Shown here one piece after another: positions 27,814-36,656 of a DNA stretch of 64,000 nt. Position numbers and translations under genes: made by a program. Each line of letters begins with the position of its first letter. The stretch's first letter is position 1. The notes below the pieces were generated by a model that was not told where the DNA came from, searched no databases, and worked only from the letters and a program-made list of their open reading frames with translations. Source of the DNA: Thalassospira sp. TSL5-1 (GTDB taxonomy: Bacteria; Pseudomonadota; Alphaproteobacteria; Rhodospirillales; Thalassospiraceae); NCBI RefSeq assembly GCF_001907695.1, contig NZ_KV880637.1, forward strand, positions 1,488,001-1,552,000. The letters are read 5' to 3'.

Positions 27814-28437
27814 TCATGTCAGCAGGAGGCGAATTTCCGGTGCCAGAAGGTGCCAGGCGACCATCCACATTACACCTGCGGTAACGGTATCAATGATTTT
27901 CCAGGTAATGGGCCGGGCGATATAGGGGGCCAGCCAGGCAGCCCCAAGGGCAATGGTAAAAAACCAGATGAAACTTGCGCTGATTGCGCCAAGGGCAAAG
28001 GCCAGCCGTTCGGTCGCGGGGAATTGACCGCCAATGCCGCCCAGAACCACGACGGTATCGATATAGACATGCGGGTTTAACAGGGTGATCGCCAGCGTTG
28101 CTGTTAAAATGGCGCGCCAGCCCTTGGTTGAATTGCTGGTTTCCGTCAGTTTTTCATCCTGAAAAACCCGGATAAAGGCAGAACATCCATACCAGATGAG
28201 AAAGGCACCACCGCCCCAGGCCGCAACTTTTGTCAGCGGCGGGTAGCTGGCAACAAGGGTGCCAAGGCCGGCAACACCGGCGGCAATCAGCACGGCATCG
28301 CAAAGGGCGCAAACCAGGGCAATCAGCACTGGGTAATTTCGCCGTAACCCCTGAGACAATACAAAGGCATTTTGCGCGCCAATCGCGATAATGGCGCTGG
28401 CACCAAGTCCCAAGCCGGTTGCATAGGGCAGAAGCAT
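27814..28437 (-). CDS. argO: LysE/ArgO family amino acid exporter
   Basis: Inner-membrane exporter of basic amino acids, 207 residues with about six hydrophobic segments. The N-terminal GASAIIAIGAQNAFVLSQGL and the mid-protein LNPHVYIDTVVVLG motifs mark the LysE/ArgO subgroup. It is divergent from an ArgP-like LysR regulator at 28550, the arrangement known for lysE-lysG and argO-argP pairs, so it most likely exports arginine and/or lysine under that regulator. Confidence 0.93.
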   Translation of the reverse strand: MLLPYATGLGLGASAIIAIGAQNAFVLSQGLRRNYPVLIALVCALCDAVLIAAGVAGLGTLVASYPPLTKVAAWGGGAFLIWYGCSAFIRVFQDEKLTETSNSTKGWRAILTATLAITLLNPHVYIDTVVVLGGIGGQFPATERLAFALGAISASFIWFFTIALGAAWLAPYIARPITWKIIDTVTAGVMWMVAWHLLAPEIRLLLT

Positions 28438-28549
28438 TTTTAAAATCCAGTATGTTCACGTCATCGTTGTTTGCCTCGGTGATAACAAGTTTGGAAAATA
28501 AGAAAATCGAATTATACTGATGCTTCATTAGAAAAAATGATACTGATAG

Positions 28550-29449
28550 ATGATCGATTATAAATTGCTGCAAGCCTGTGCCGAAGTGATCCGGCATGGA
28601 AGTTTTGAAAAGGCGGCCCGTGCTCTGGGATTAACCCAGTCCGCCGTATCGCAGCGTGTAAAACTGTTGGAAGACCGGATCGGCCAGCCGCTGATCATGC
28701 GGACCAAACCGATTGCGCCAACACAGCCGGGGGAACGCCTGCTGCAACATTATCAGCGTGTGCATTTGCTAGAGCAGGAACTGCGCGATGATGTGCCGGA
28801 CGTGGTTGAAGGGGGCGGATATGGGCATATCGCCCTGGCCGTGAATGCCGACAGTCTGGCAACATGGTTTCATGAGGTTCCGAAAAAGCTGTTTGATCAA
28901 TTGGGTTTGTTGTCTGACTTAAAAGTACAGGATGAGGTTTTAACCCATAATCTGTTGCAAACTGGCCGGGTTTTGGGCGCGGTTGGCACGCGCGATATTC
29001 CGGTGCAGGGCTGCAAGCTGCGCTCGCTTGGCTGCATGCGCTATATCATGGTTGTTTCGCCGGTATTTGCCGCCCGGTTTTTTCCGAATGGGGTTACAGC
29101 GGATGCGTTACGGGCGTGTCCGGCGGTTAACTTTTCCGAACATGATGAATTGCAAAACCAGTTTTTTTATCGTTTTTTCGGCCTTAACCCCGGTGAGTTT
29201 CCGGCTCATACCATGCCCAGTTCACAAGGATTTGTCTCGATGGCGGAACAGGGCATTGCCTATGCCGTGGTCGAAGAACATCAGGCAGAACCGGGACTTG
29301 CGGCAGGGCGGTTGGTGCAGCCGTGTTCGCATGTCATTGAAAGGCCATTGTTTTGGCATCACTGGAATATGGAAAGCAGGTTGCTTTCCCAGGTAACCGA
29401 TATTGTGTGTGAAGAGGCCCGCCGTTTTTTGCATCAACCGGGCGGTTAG
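28550..29449 (+). CDS. argP: ArgP/LysG-like LysR family regulator
   Basis: A 299-residue LysR-type regulator with N-terminal winged HTH (FEKAARALGLTQSAVSQRVKLLE at about 20-42; shown as key residues A22 to E42) and a C-terminal periplasmic-binding-like effector domain. The ArgP signature of the first helix, DYKLLQACAEVIRHGSFE, is clear. It should sense lysine/arginine and activate the divergent exporter gene. No strong ribosome site precedes the ATG at 28550. An 8-bp direct repeat ATACTGAT occurs at 28514 and 28540, in the divergent promoter region. Confidence 0.9.
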   Translation: MIDYKLLQACAEVIRHGSFEKAARALGLTQSAVSQRVKLLEDRIGQPLIMRTKPIAPTQPGERLLQHYQRVHLLEQELRDDVPDVVEGGGYGHIALAVNADSLATWFHEVPKKLFDQLGLLSDLKVQDEVLTHNLLQTGRVLGAVGTRDIPVQGCKLRSLGCMRYIMVVSPVFAARFFPNGVTADALRACPAVNFSEHDELQNQFFYRFFGLNPGEFPAHTMPSSQGFVSMAEQGIAYAVVEEHQAEPGLAAGRLVQPCSHVIERPLFWHHWNMESRLLSQVTDIVCEEARRFLHQPGG

Positions 29450-29589
29450 GGCGATCTTACTGATAAATATCAATAAACCGATTGTTTCTGTGGGAACCGA
29501 TTGGCATGGACACCGTTTGACAGGAGGCAAAATTTGCTTCTTACTTCTGATAACCCTTCACGTCTGTCACAGCAGAAAGAATTTCATAG

Positions 29590-30858
29590 ATGTCGCACCG
29601 GCTGATCGCCTGTGATCATTGTGACTACCTGCATACTGAAGAAGAAATTCCGCCCGGACATGTTGCACGGTGCGCACGCTGTGGGTCTCCGCTGTATCAA
29701 AGCCAGAATAACAGCATAGAACGGTCGCTGGCCTTTGCTTTTACCGCGCTGGTGTTGTTCATTCTGGCAAATTCTTTTCCGATTTTGCAGTTCAGTATGG
29801 AAGGCCGAAGCGAGACCAATACGCTGTCATCAGGGATGGTTACGTTTTGGCATGAAGGGTTTGCGTTTCTGGCATTCATGGTGGGGCTGACCTCTATTGT
29901 TGCCCCGTTGCTGTTGATTCTGGCCTATATTTACGTGCTGCTACCTTTGCGTTTCGGTTTTAATTTCCCGGCCATTCGCAAGGTCTGGCGTGTTTTGGCC
30001 GTGGTTCGGCCCTGGTCGATGCTGGATGTATTTTTGATCGGCCTGTTGGTCGCATTGACCAAACTCAGTGACTTTGCCGATGTGATTGCCGGGCCCGCCT
30101 TTTATGCGGTGTGCATCCTTATTCCCACAACCCTGCTGATGAGTGCGCAGCTTGACCCGCGCGAGGTGTGGCACAAGCTGGCCCCCAAAGGGCTGAAATA
30201 CCCGACGACCGACGATATTGACGCCGGGCAGAATGAACCACATTGGGCCACCTGCGAGGTTTGCGCCTATGTTCTAACCGGGGATGCTGCACAACAGGCA
30301 CATGCCAAATGCCCCTGTTGCGGGGCGGTTGTGCATCACCGCAAGCCGCGCAGCCTGTCACATGCCTGGGCCTTTCTCATCAGTGCTGCGGTTTTTTATA
30401 TTCCGGCCAATGTTTTTCCGATCATGAGCGTGACCATGCTGGGCAGTACCGAGGCCGATACCATCCTGTCAGGGGTAAGTGCCCTGATCGATGCCGGGGA
30501 ATGGCCAATTGCAATGGTGGTGTTTTGCGCCAGCATCGTAGTGCCGGTTTTTAAACTGGTGGTTCTGGCCTGGGTTTATACCGCTGCGGGCATGGGGGTT
30601 GCCGGTCCCTTGCGCCAGCGCACGCGGATTTATCGCATTACCGAACTGATTGGCCGCTGGTCGATGATTGATGTGTTTATGGTTTCAATTTTGGCAGCCT
30701 TGGTAAAACTGGGGAATATTGCTACCGTTGTACCGGGGTTCGGGGCAGTGGCATTTTGTGCCGTGGTTATTTTTACGATGCTTTCCGCGATGGCGTTTGA
30801 TCCACGCCTGATATGGGATCGCGCGATACTGAAAATGCAGCAAGGGACGCCATCATGA
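29590..30858 (+). CDS. pqiA: PqiA, inner-membrane component of the PqiABC lipid-transport system
   Basis: A 422-residue integral membrane protein made of two PqiA repeats. Each repeat starts with a zinc-ribbon-like Cys pair set (C8xxC11 and C28xxC31; second set CEVC and CPCC at about 223-244) followed by four membrane segments. PqiA works with the periplasm-spanning MCE protein PqiB and the outer-membrane lipoprotein PqiC to move lipids or protect the envelope. All three genes are present in order here. The stop overlaps the pqiB start (ATGA). Confidence 0.95.
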   Translation: MSHRLIACDHCDYLHTEEEIPPGHVARCARCGSPLYQSQNNSIERSLAFAFTALVLFILANSFPILQFSMEGRSETNTLSSGMVTFWHEGFAFLAFMVGLTSIVAPLLLILAYIYVLLPLRFGFNFPAIRKVWRVLAVVRPWSMLDVFLIGLLVALTKLSDFADVIAGPAFYAVCILIPTTLLMSAQLDPREVWHKLAPKGLKYPTTDDIDAGQNEPHWATCEVCAYVLTGDAAQQAHAKCPCCGAVVHHRKPRSLSHAWAFLISAAVFYIPANVFPIMSVTMLGSTEADTILSGVSALIDAGEWPIAMVVFCASIVVPVFKLVVLAWVYTAAGMGVAGPLRQRTRIYRITELIGRWSMIDVFMVSILAALVKLGNIATVVPGFGAVAFCAVVIFTMLSAMAFDPRLIWDRAILKMQQGTPS

Positions 30859-32534
30859 GCGATGATAACCAGAACCGGGCGCCATCAGAGCCGCAAAAAC
30901 CCGAAGTTCGGCGTGGATTACAAAATTTATCGCTTATTTGGCTGGTGCCGTTGGTTGCAATTATCATTGGTGGATGGCTTTTGTGGCGGGAAGTGGCCTC
31001 GAAGGGCCCGGAAATTACGGTAACATTCCAGTCCGCCGAAGGGCTGACTGCAGGCAAGACAGCGGTGCGGTATCGCGATGTCGATGTTGGTCTTGTTAAG
31101 GAAATCAATCTGTCAGACGATTTCAGCAATGTGGTGCTGGTCCTTCAGATGAATTCCGATGTGGAAGATTACCTGACGGATAAAACCAAATTTTGGGTTG
31201 TGCGTCCGCGTGTATCTGCGCGCGGGATTTCCGGCCTCGAAACCATTGTGACAGGCGCCTATATCGAAATTGTCCCGAGTAAGGAGGGCGAACCGACCAA
31301 AGAATTTGTCGGATCGGAGGAACCTCAGCTTGTTGCCGATGGTAGCGATGGGACCCGTTTTGTTCTGACAGCCAACGAATTGGGATCGATTAATCCGGGG
31401 GCACCCATTTTGTTACATGGGGTGTCTGTTGGCGAGGTTCTCGATACATCGCTTGATGCCGCCGCCGAAAAGGTATCGATCCCGATTTTCGTCAAGGCGC
31501 CCTATGATAAATTGGTCAAGAATGATAGCCGGTTTTGGGATTCAAGCGGGGTCAGTGTTGATTTGAATGCGCAAGGGGTGTCGATACATGCGCAATCGAT
31601 CCGGTCGGTTATTCAGGGCGGTATCAATTTCATGACACCCGCTGGCAATGAAAAAGCGGCCCCGGCAAAGTCCAATACGGTGTTTACCCTGTATAAAAAC
31701 CGCAAGCAGGCCGAAAGCCTGGTGCAGGGTTATACGCAAAAATTCATGCTGTATTTTGAAGGTTCGATACGTGGCCTTTCGGCGGATGCTCCTGTTGAAT
31801 TCCGGGGAATTCGGGTGGGCACCGTTGACAGCGTTAATCTTGAATATTTGCGTGACAAAGGCATCTTCCGTGCGCCGGTACAAATCACGGTGGAGCCGGA
31901 ACGTATTCAGACGGTCGGTGCCGAACCCAAAAGTGCGGCTGAATATAAAGCAGTTCTGGATCAATTGATTGAACATGGCCTGCGTGCGCGCCTGAAAACC
32001 AGCAGCTTCCTGACTGGTCAGCTTTATGTGGATATGGATATGTATCCGCTGTCTCCGGCGCGGTATCTGGGGGACGACAGTAGTGGCATTCAGGAACTGC
32101 CGACACTCCCCAATCAGATTGATGAAATCACGGAATCGCTGCAATCCCTGCTGGCCAAGGTTGAAACGGTCCCGATTGAACAAATCGGCATGCGGGTTTT
32201 GGGGACGGTCGAGGGGATGGAAAACCTTGTGACCTCGCCAGAGCTTAAGAAAAGCATGAAGAGCATCCAGGAGGCCAGCAATGGCATTAATCAGCTGGTT
32301 TCGCACCTTGATAGCAGTGTCTTGCCGGCAACCGAACAGGCTTTGGATGAAGCACGGAAAACACTGGCTGATCTGCGGGATATGACGGCCCCTAATTCAC
32401 CGGTCAGATATAACCTTGAGGAATCGCTCAAGGAAATTTCGACGGCTGCGCGGTCGGTACGCACCCTGGCCGATTATCTGGAACAGAATCCCAACGCCCT
32501 GATCCTGGGCAAATCCGGCAATCAGGAGGAATAA
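30855..32534 (+). CDS. pqiB: PqiB, MCE-domain intermembrane transport protein
   Basis: A 559-residue protein with one N-terminal membrane segment (about 25-45) and three tandem MCE domains (each opening with the pattern seen in ITVTFQSAEGLTAGKTAVRY, at about 55, 168 and 300), then a long C-terminal helical region (about 410-530) that forms the needle in E. coli PqiB. Forms a hexameric tunnel across the periplasm. The ATG at 30855 overlaps the pqiA stop; an in-frame start 42 bases upstream is unlikely. Confidence 0.95.
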   Translation: MSDDNQNRAPSEPQKPEVRRGLQNLSLIWLVPLVAIIIGGWLLWREVASKGPEITVTFQSAEGLTAGKTAVRYRDVDVGLVKEINLSDDFSNVVLVLQMNSDVEDYLTDKTKFWVVRPRVSARGISGLETIVTGAYIEIVPSKEGEPTKEFVGSEEPQLVADGSDGTRFVLTANELGSINPGAPILLHGVSVGEVLDTSLDAAAEKVSIPIFVKAPYDKLVKNDSRFWDSSGVSVDLNAQGVSIHAQSIRSVIQGGINFMTPAGNEKAAPAKSNTVFTLYKNRKQAESLVQGYTQKFMLYFEGSIRGLSADAPVEFRGIRVGTVDSVNLEYLRDKGIFRAPVQITVEPERIQTVGAEPKSAAEYKAVLDQLIEHGLRARLKTSSFLTGQLYVDMDMYPLSPARYLGDDSSGIQELPTLPNQIDEITESLQSLLAKVETVPIEQIGMRVLGTVEGMENLVTSPELKKSMKSIQEASNGINQLVSHLDSSVLPATEQALDEARKTLADLRDMTAPNSPVRYNLEESLKEISTAARSVRTLADYLEQNPNALILGKSGNQEE

Positions 32535-32535
32535 G

Positions 32536-33198
32536 ATGGCTTTTGTATCGGGCAGGCACAAAATGCGCAGTAGACTTACGGGGCAGGTTGCTGGTCGTGC
32601 TGGTGTTGGAATGAAACGGATCTGCCAGGTCGGTGTCGTCGCGGGAATGGCGGTTTTGCTCGCGGCTTGCAGTACCCCGGAAGCCGGGCGCTATTTTGTT
32701 TTATCCTCGGTTGCGCCAACGCAATCCATGCCGTCGGGCGTGGTTAATGCGGTGTTGGGGGTGGGGCCAATTTCGCTGCCCTCGCATTTGGACCGCGCAC
32801 AGCTTGTTTTACGTACCGGCCCCAACGAGCTTTATTTGCGTGAAAATGATAAATGGGCAGAGCCGCTTGTTGAAACCACCCGTCGTATCTTAACCCAGGA
32901 TTTGCAAACACGCTTGACCCCCAAACGGATAGAAACCTTTCCCTGGAACAGCCGTGATGGTGTGAACTGGCAAATCGCAGTTGACGTGGACAATTTTGAA
33001 GCGCAGCCGGACCGGACTGTTCGCCTGAATGCGCAGTGGAAAATTATCGATTTTTCCACGGGGAAGATTGTCCTTTCCCATCAGTTTGATCAAAGAATTA
33101 AACCGGCATCGGCAAATAGCGCGGATATTGTTGCCGCCATGAGCCAGCTATTGGGTAAAATGGCGGACGAAATTTCACTTTCTTTTGTTGCGCCCTGA
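32536..33198 (+). CDS. pqiC: PqiC, outer-membrane lipoprotein (ABC-type transport auxiliary)
   Basis: A 220-residue lipoprotein of the PqiC family (DUF330). A lipobox LLAAC is seen after a hydrophobic stretch starting at Met26 (MKRICQVGVVAGMAVLLAAC), so the protein is lipidated at Cys45. The ATG at 32536 has AGGAGG six bases upstream, which gives an unusually long charged n-region of about 25 residues before the signal; the internal Met26 could be the real start but has no ribosome site. One base separates it from pqiB. Third gene of pqiABC. Confidence 0.93.
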   Translation: MAFVSGRHKMRSRLTGQVAGRAGVGMKRICQVGVVAGMAVLLAACSTPEAGRYFVLSSVAPTQSMPSGVVNAVLGVGPISLPSHLDRAQLVLRTGPNELYLRENDKWAEPLVETTRRILTQDLQTRLTPKRIETFPWNSRDGVNWQIAVDVDNFEAQPDRTVRLNAQWKIIDFSTGKIVLSHQFDQRIKPASANSADIVAAMSQLLGKMADEISLSFVAP

Positions 33199-33211
33199 TA
33201 TTTTACTTAAG

Positions 33212-33293
33212 GTTTAAAAGACAATGTGAAGACAACCTTTGTGCGAAATTATGGTTTCACATAACAGTCATCCGTCTGTTTAAAAGATAATGT
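33212..33293 (+). repeat. 16-bp direct repeat upstream of the autotransporter gene
   Basis: GTTTAAAAGACAATGT at 33212-33227 and GTTTAAAAGATAATGT at 33278-33293, 15 of 16 identical, 66 bp apart, both inside the 136-bp gap before the autotransporter start. They look like a pair of sites for a transcription factor. The first copy lies within an inverted AAGGTT...AACCTT pair (33210-33239). Confidence 0.55.
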
Positions 33294-33334
33294 TATCCCG
33301 TGCTTCATCAATACTTTGAGGGGGCTTGGGGAAA

Positions 33335-36300
33335 ATGAAAAAATTCAATTTGTTAAATTGTGTTGCCATTGGCGGGTTGTTGAGCATTGCCTCGCCTGTT
33401 TTGGCGATTGCTGCCGACATCAATATTCCGGCAAATACGACGGATACATCTGAACGCACAATTTCGGGCAAGGATCAGGTAACTGTCGGGGCAGGGGCTG
33501 TTTTATCGACCAAAGATGAAGCATTGCTGGTTGACGAAGACGAGGACGCAACCGGTATCAAAATTGACAATGCCGGGACGATCCAGTCCTCTGAAAAGCG
33601 GGCCATTCGGGCCGATGATGCAAAAAAGAAACTGCGTAAAATCGACCTGATCAATCGGGCCGGGGCTGTTATTCAGTCCAGTGCCAAAGACGGCATTCAG
33701 TTTGGTAAAAATGATAGCGATAGCGTCATAACCATCGATAATTCCGGCACTATTTCCTCTGGTGGTGGTCAGGCGCTGGATTTGGCGGATAGTCATGGCG
33801 TTACCCTGACCAACCGCGCGGGTGGTGTTATTTCGACATCCGGTGGTGATGATGCTGTGCGGACCGGCGTTGCGTCGAAAGTGGATAATTATGGCACCAT
33901 TCAGTCGCAAACGATGGGGCAGGGTGACGGGATTGATACGCGCGATGGTGATAACACCAATTCCGTGATTGTTAACCATACCGGTGGGTTGATCAGCGGC
34001 GGCAAGCATGGTGTTTCGGGCGGCGATAGCAAAGATTTAACTTCGGGTAGTCAAACCGTAACCGTCACCAATGAAAAGGGAGCGACCATTATTGGCCGGG
34101 CCGGGTCCGGTGTTGGCATGGATGATAACGGCAAGGTCATCAACTATGGCACCATAACTGGCGCATGGGATGGTCAGTATATGGGGGACCCCGCTGACAA
34201 GAATGATCCCGATAATTACGGCGTTGATGGTGATGGTGTTGATATTGACCAAAATGCCGATATTGAAAACTATGGTCTGATCGAGGGGACCGGTGCGACC
34301 GGTAAGAAGGATGGGCAGCTCAACCATTCTGAAGGTATTGCCGCAGGTGGCGGAACCATCATTAACCATGAAGGCGGGGTTATCCATGGGTTTCATTCCG
34401 GCATTCAGATTGATGATGGCAATGATGGTGCTGCGATTGCAAGTACGACCATCAACAATGCCGGAACCATCGAGGGGCAGAACCTTCATGCCGTGAAACT
34501 GACGGGCAACTGGGCTGACACACTGGTCAATACGGGGGTTATCAAGGCCGGGACCGGTTCGACTTTTGTCATTGATATGGGGGCGGGCGATGATTCCGTG
34601 ACCATCAATGGCGGGACGATTTCGGGTGGCGACATTCTGGGCGGGGATGGCACCGACAGCATTGATTTCTTCAAAACCGGATCGGGTCAGTTCACCTTCG
34701 ATGATAATATTTCCGGGTTCGAGACATCGCACATCTATGGCGGATCGGTTGTTCTTCGTGGTACCTTTGAGGCGAGCACGTCGGTTACTGTTGATTCCGG
34801 GGCATCGTTGCAGGCTGACAAGGGCTTTACCACGACGACGCTGACTAATAATGGCACCCTGAAAGCCGCTGAGAATGGAGTCATCCGCAATATTGTTGTT
34901 TCGGGTGATTATAGCCAGGGGGCAGACGCCATCCTCGAGATTAGCGTTGATAGCACAGACAAAAAGGCCGACCAGCTTAAAATCACTGGTAACGCCACCT
35001 TTGAAAACGGTGCGCATATTCGTCCGATTGTCTCGGGAAAAGTCAAGGAAGGGGATCGATATGTTATTGCCGCGTCATCAGGTCTGTCGGCGGATGTCAC
35101 TAAGTTGCAACTGGACAACCAGCTATCTTCCGCGCTGCTAAACTGGACTTTTGACACGGAAAACGATGATCTGGTGCTGCGGGTTTCGCGCACATCCATG
35201 TCGGAGATCGGCGCTCCCGCCTATGGCGACAATGTTTTGCAAAGCCTTGCTTCGTCAAGTAATGCCGACATGCGTTCGGTGGTTAATATACTGGAGAAAT
35301 TCACCTCGAAGGATGATCTGCGAGATGCGGTCAAGCAGATAGCCCCGGCACCTTCGAGCGGAACTTTTCAGGCAACAACCGCAACACTTGGGGCCGTGTC
35401 CTCGACGATTGAGGGGCGAATGGCTGCCGTGCGTGGTGGTGCGCAAGATAATGGGAGCGGTGCCATTGCGACATTGGCCCTAAACCAGACACAGACCAGC
35501 CCTGCGATGTTGAGTGACGCGCAACAGCCTGTGCTTGGCATCATGACCAGCGGTGCGTCTGCCAAAAGTGGCATCTGGATGCAGGGTTTTGGCACCAACG
35601 GCCAGCAGGATGCCCGAAATGGCAGTGCCGGATCACGCAGTCATGGGGCCGGTTTTGCCATTGGTGGTGATATGCAGGTCGGTCCAAATACGGTTGCCGG
35701 TGTCGCGGCCACATTCTCGCGCAGTTTTGTCCGTGGGCGGGATGCGCAAACCCAGGATCGCAGCCGCATTAACAGCTACCAGTTATCGACTTATGGCAGT
35801 CACAGTTTTGACAATGCCTTTGTCGAAGGGGTGATCGGTCTTGCCCGGAATAAGTATGAAGGCACGCGCGAATTGCCATCTTTAAGCCGCACGGCCAATG
35901 CCGATTATTCCGGTTGGCAGGGCTTTGCCAAAGTGGCGGTCGGCAAATCGCTGTCCTTTGATGCCGGGACGCTGACACCGGTTGCGTCTTTGCAATATGC
36001 CCATACCAGCATCGAGAGCTATACCGAAACCGGGGCGGGGGCCGTTTCGCGCACTGTAGCCAGTCAGGACTATGATACGCTGACGCCGGGAATCGGGGCG
36101 CGTTTTGCCCTTCCGTTTCAGCCCCTTCAAACAGGGCGTTTGTCGCTGCAGTTTTCGCAGATGTTCTCCTATGATGTGGTAGCAGACCGGCAGCAGATGA
36201 AATCAAGCCTGGTGGGCGGTGGCGCTGCATTCGAGACGCAAGGCATTGAACCAGATCGTTTTTCATCTGCAACGGGTATTGGCGTGGGCTATCGCAGTGG

Positions 36301-36391
36301 CAATGTCAGTATTGATGCTGGATATGAGCTGGAATTGCGCAAATCCTATACCGGGCACGCTGCCTTGCTGCGTTTGCGCTACGATCTGTAA
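33335..36391 (+). CDS. Type Va autotransporter
   Basis: Large secreted outer-membrane protein, 1018 residues. It has a signal peptide (about 1-27), a passenger of repeated [I/V]xNxGxI units such as IDNAGTIQS, VDNYGTIQS and INNAGTIEG (about 70-450) that should form a right-handed beta-helix, a pre-barrel region, and a C-terminal 12-strand autotransporter beta-domain (about 745-1018) starting SGIWMQGFG. No protease or esterase motif is seen in the passenger, so adhesion or aggregation is the best guess. The ATG at 33335 is chosen over a TTG at 33326. The C-terminus is RYDL, lacking the terminal aromatic that most autotransporters have. Upstream direct repeat may regulate it. Confidence 0.92.
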   Translation: MKKFNLLNCVAIGGLLSIASPVLAIAADINIPANTTDTSERTISGKDQVTVGAGAVLSTKDEALLVDEDEDATGIKIDNAGTIQSSEKRAIRADDAKKKLRKIDLINRAGAVIQSSAKDGIQFGKNDSDSVITIDNSGTISSGGGQALDLADSHGVTLTNRAGGVISTSGGDDAVRTGVASKVDNYGTIQSQTMGQGDGIDTRDGDNTNSVIVNHTGGLISGGKHGVSGGDSKDLTSGSQTVTVTNEKGATIIGRAGSGVGMDDNGKVINYGTITGAWDGQYMGDPADKNDPDNYGVDGDGVDIDQNADIENYGLIEGTGATGKKDGQLNHSEGIAAGGGTIINHEGGVIHGFHSGIQIDDGNDGAAIASTTINNAGTIEGQNLHAVKLTGNWADTLVNTGVIKAGTGSTFVIDMGAGDDSVTINGGTISGGDILGGDGTDSIDFFKTGSGQFTFDDNISGFETSHIYGGSVVLRGTFEASTSVTVDSGASLQADKGFTTTTLTNNGTLKAAENGVIRNIVVSGDYSQGADAILEISVDSTDKKADQLKITGNATFENGAHIRPIVSGKVKEGDRYVIAASSGLSADVTKLQLDNQLSSALLNWTFDTENDDLVLRVSRTSMSEIGAPAYGDNVLQSLASSSNADMRSVVNILEKFTSKDDLRDAVKQIAPAPSSGTFQATTATLGAVSSTIEGRMAAVRGGAQDNGSGAIATLALNQTQTSPAMLSDAQQPVLGIMTSGASAKSGIWMQGFGTNGQQDARNGSAGSRSHGAGFAIGGDMQVGPNTVAGVAATFSRSFVRGRDAQTQDRSRINSYQLSTYGSHSFDNAFVEGVIGLARNKYEGTRELPSLSRTANADYSGWQGFAKVAVGKSLSFDAGTLTPVASLQYAHTSIESYTETGAGAVSRTVASQDYDTLTPGIGARFALPFQPLQTGRLSLQFSQMFSYDVVADRQQMKSSLVGGGAAFETQGIEPDRFSSATGIGVGYRSGNVSIDAGYELELRKSYTGHAALLRLRYDL

Positions 36392-36402
36392 AATGTGAAA
36401 TT

Positions 36403-36423
36403 CGGGGCTGTATGCCGGCCCCG
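36403..36423 (+). terminator. Possible terminator after the autotransporter gene
   Basis: Hairpin CGGGGC (36403-36408) with GCCCCG (36418-36423), loop of nine, followed by GGTATTTTATT. The T-run is interrupted, so termination is plausible but weaker than the others. Confidence 0.5.
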
Positions 36424-36656
36424 GGTATTTTATTGCGAGCTACAGCTTATAAGAGATTGTAAAATCTTGGTTTGGCGGCATGCCTTTGGTGTGGTGGTTC
36501 TTTATGGGGGCATCCAAACGTATGATTTGTTGTTTTTGTTCTAAACTTCGCTTACTCTAGCCTTAAGAGGGAGAATGCCCTTAATTTGGGACATGCAACT
36601 GCAGCTTTCCACGGTTTTTCACCGATACAGGTAGTTTTGGGGAGCCAGTCAGCATT

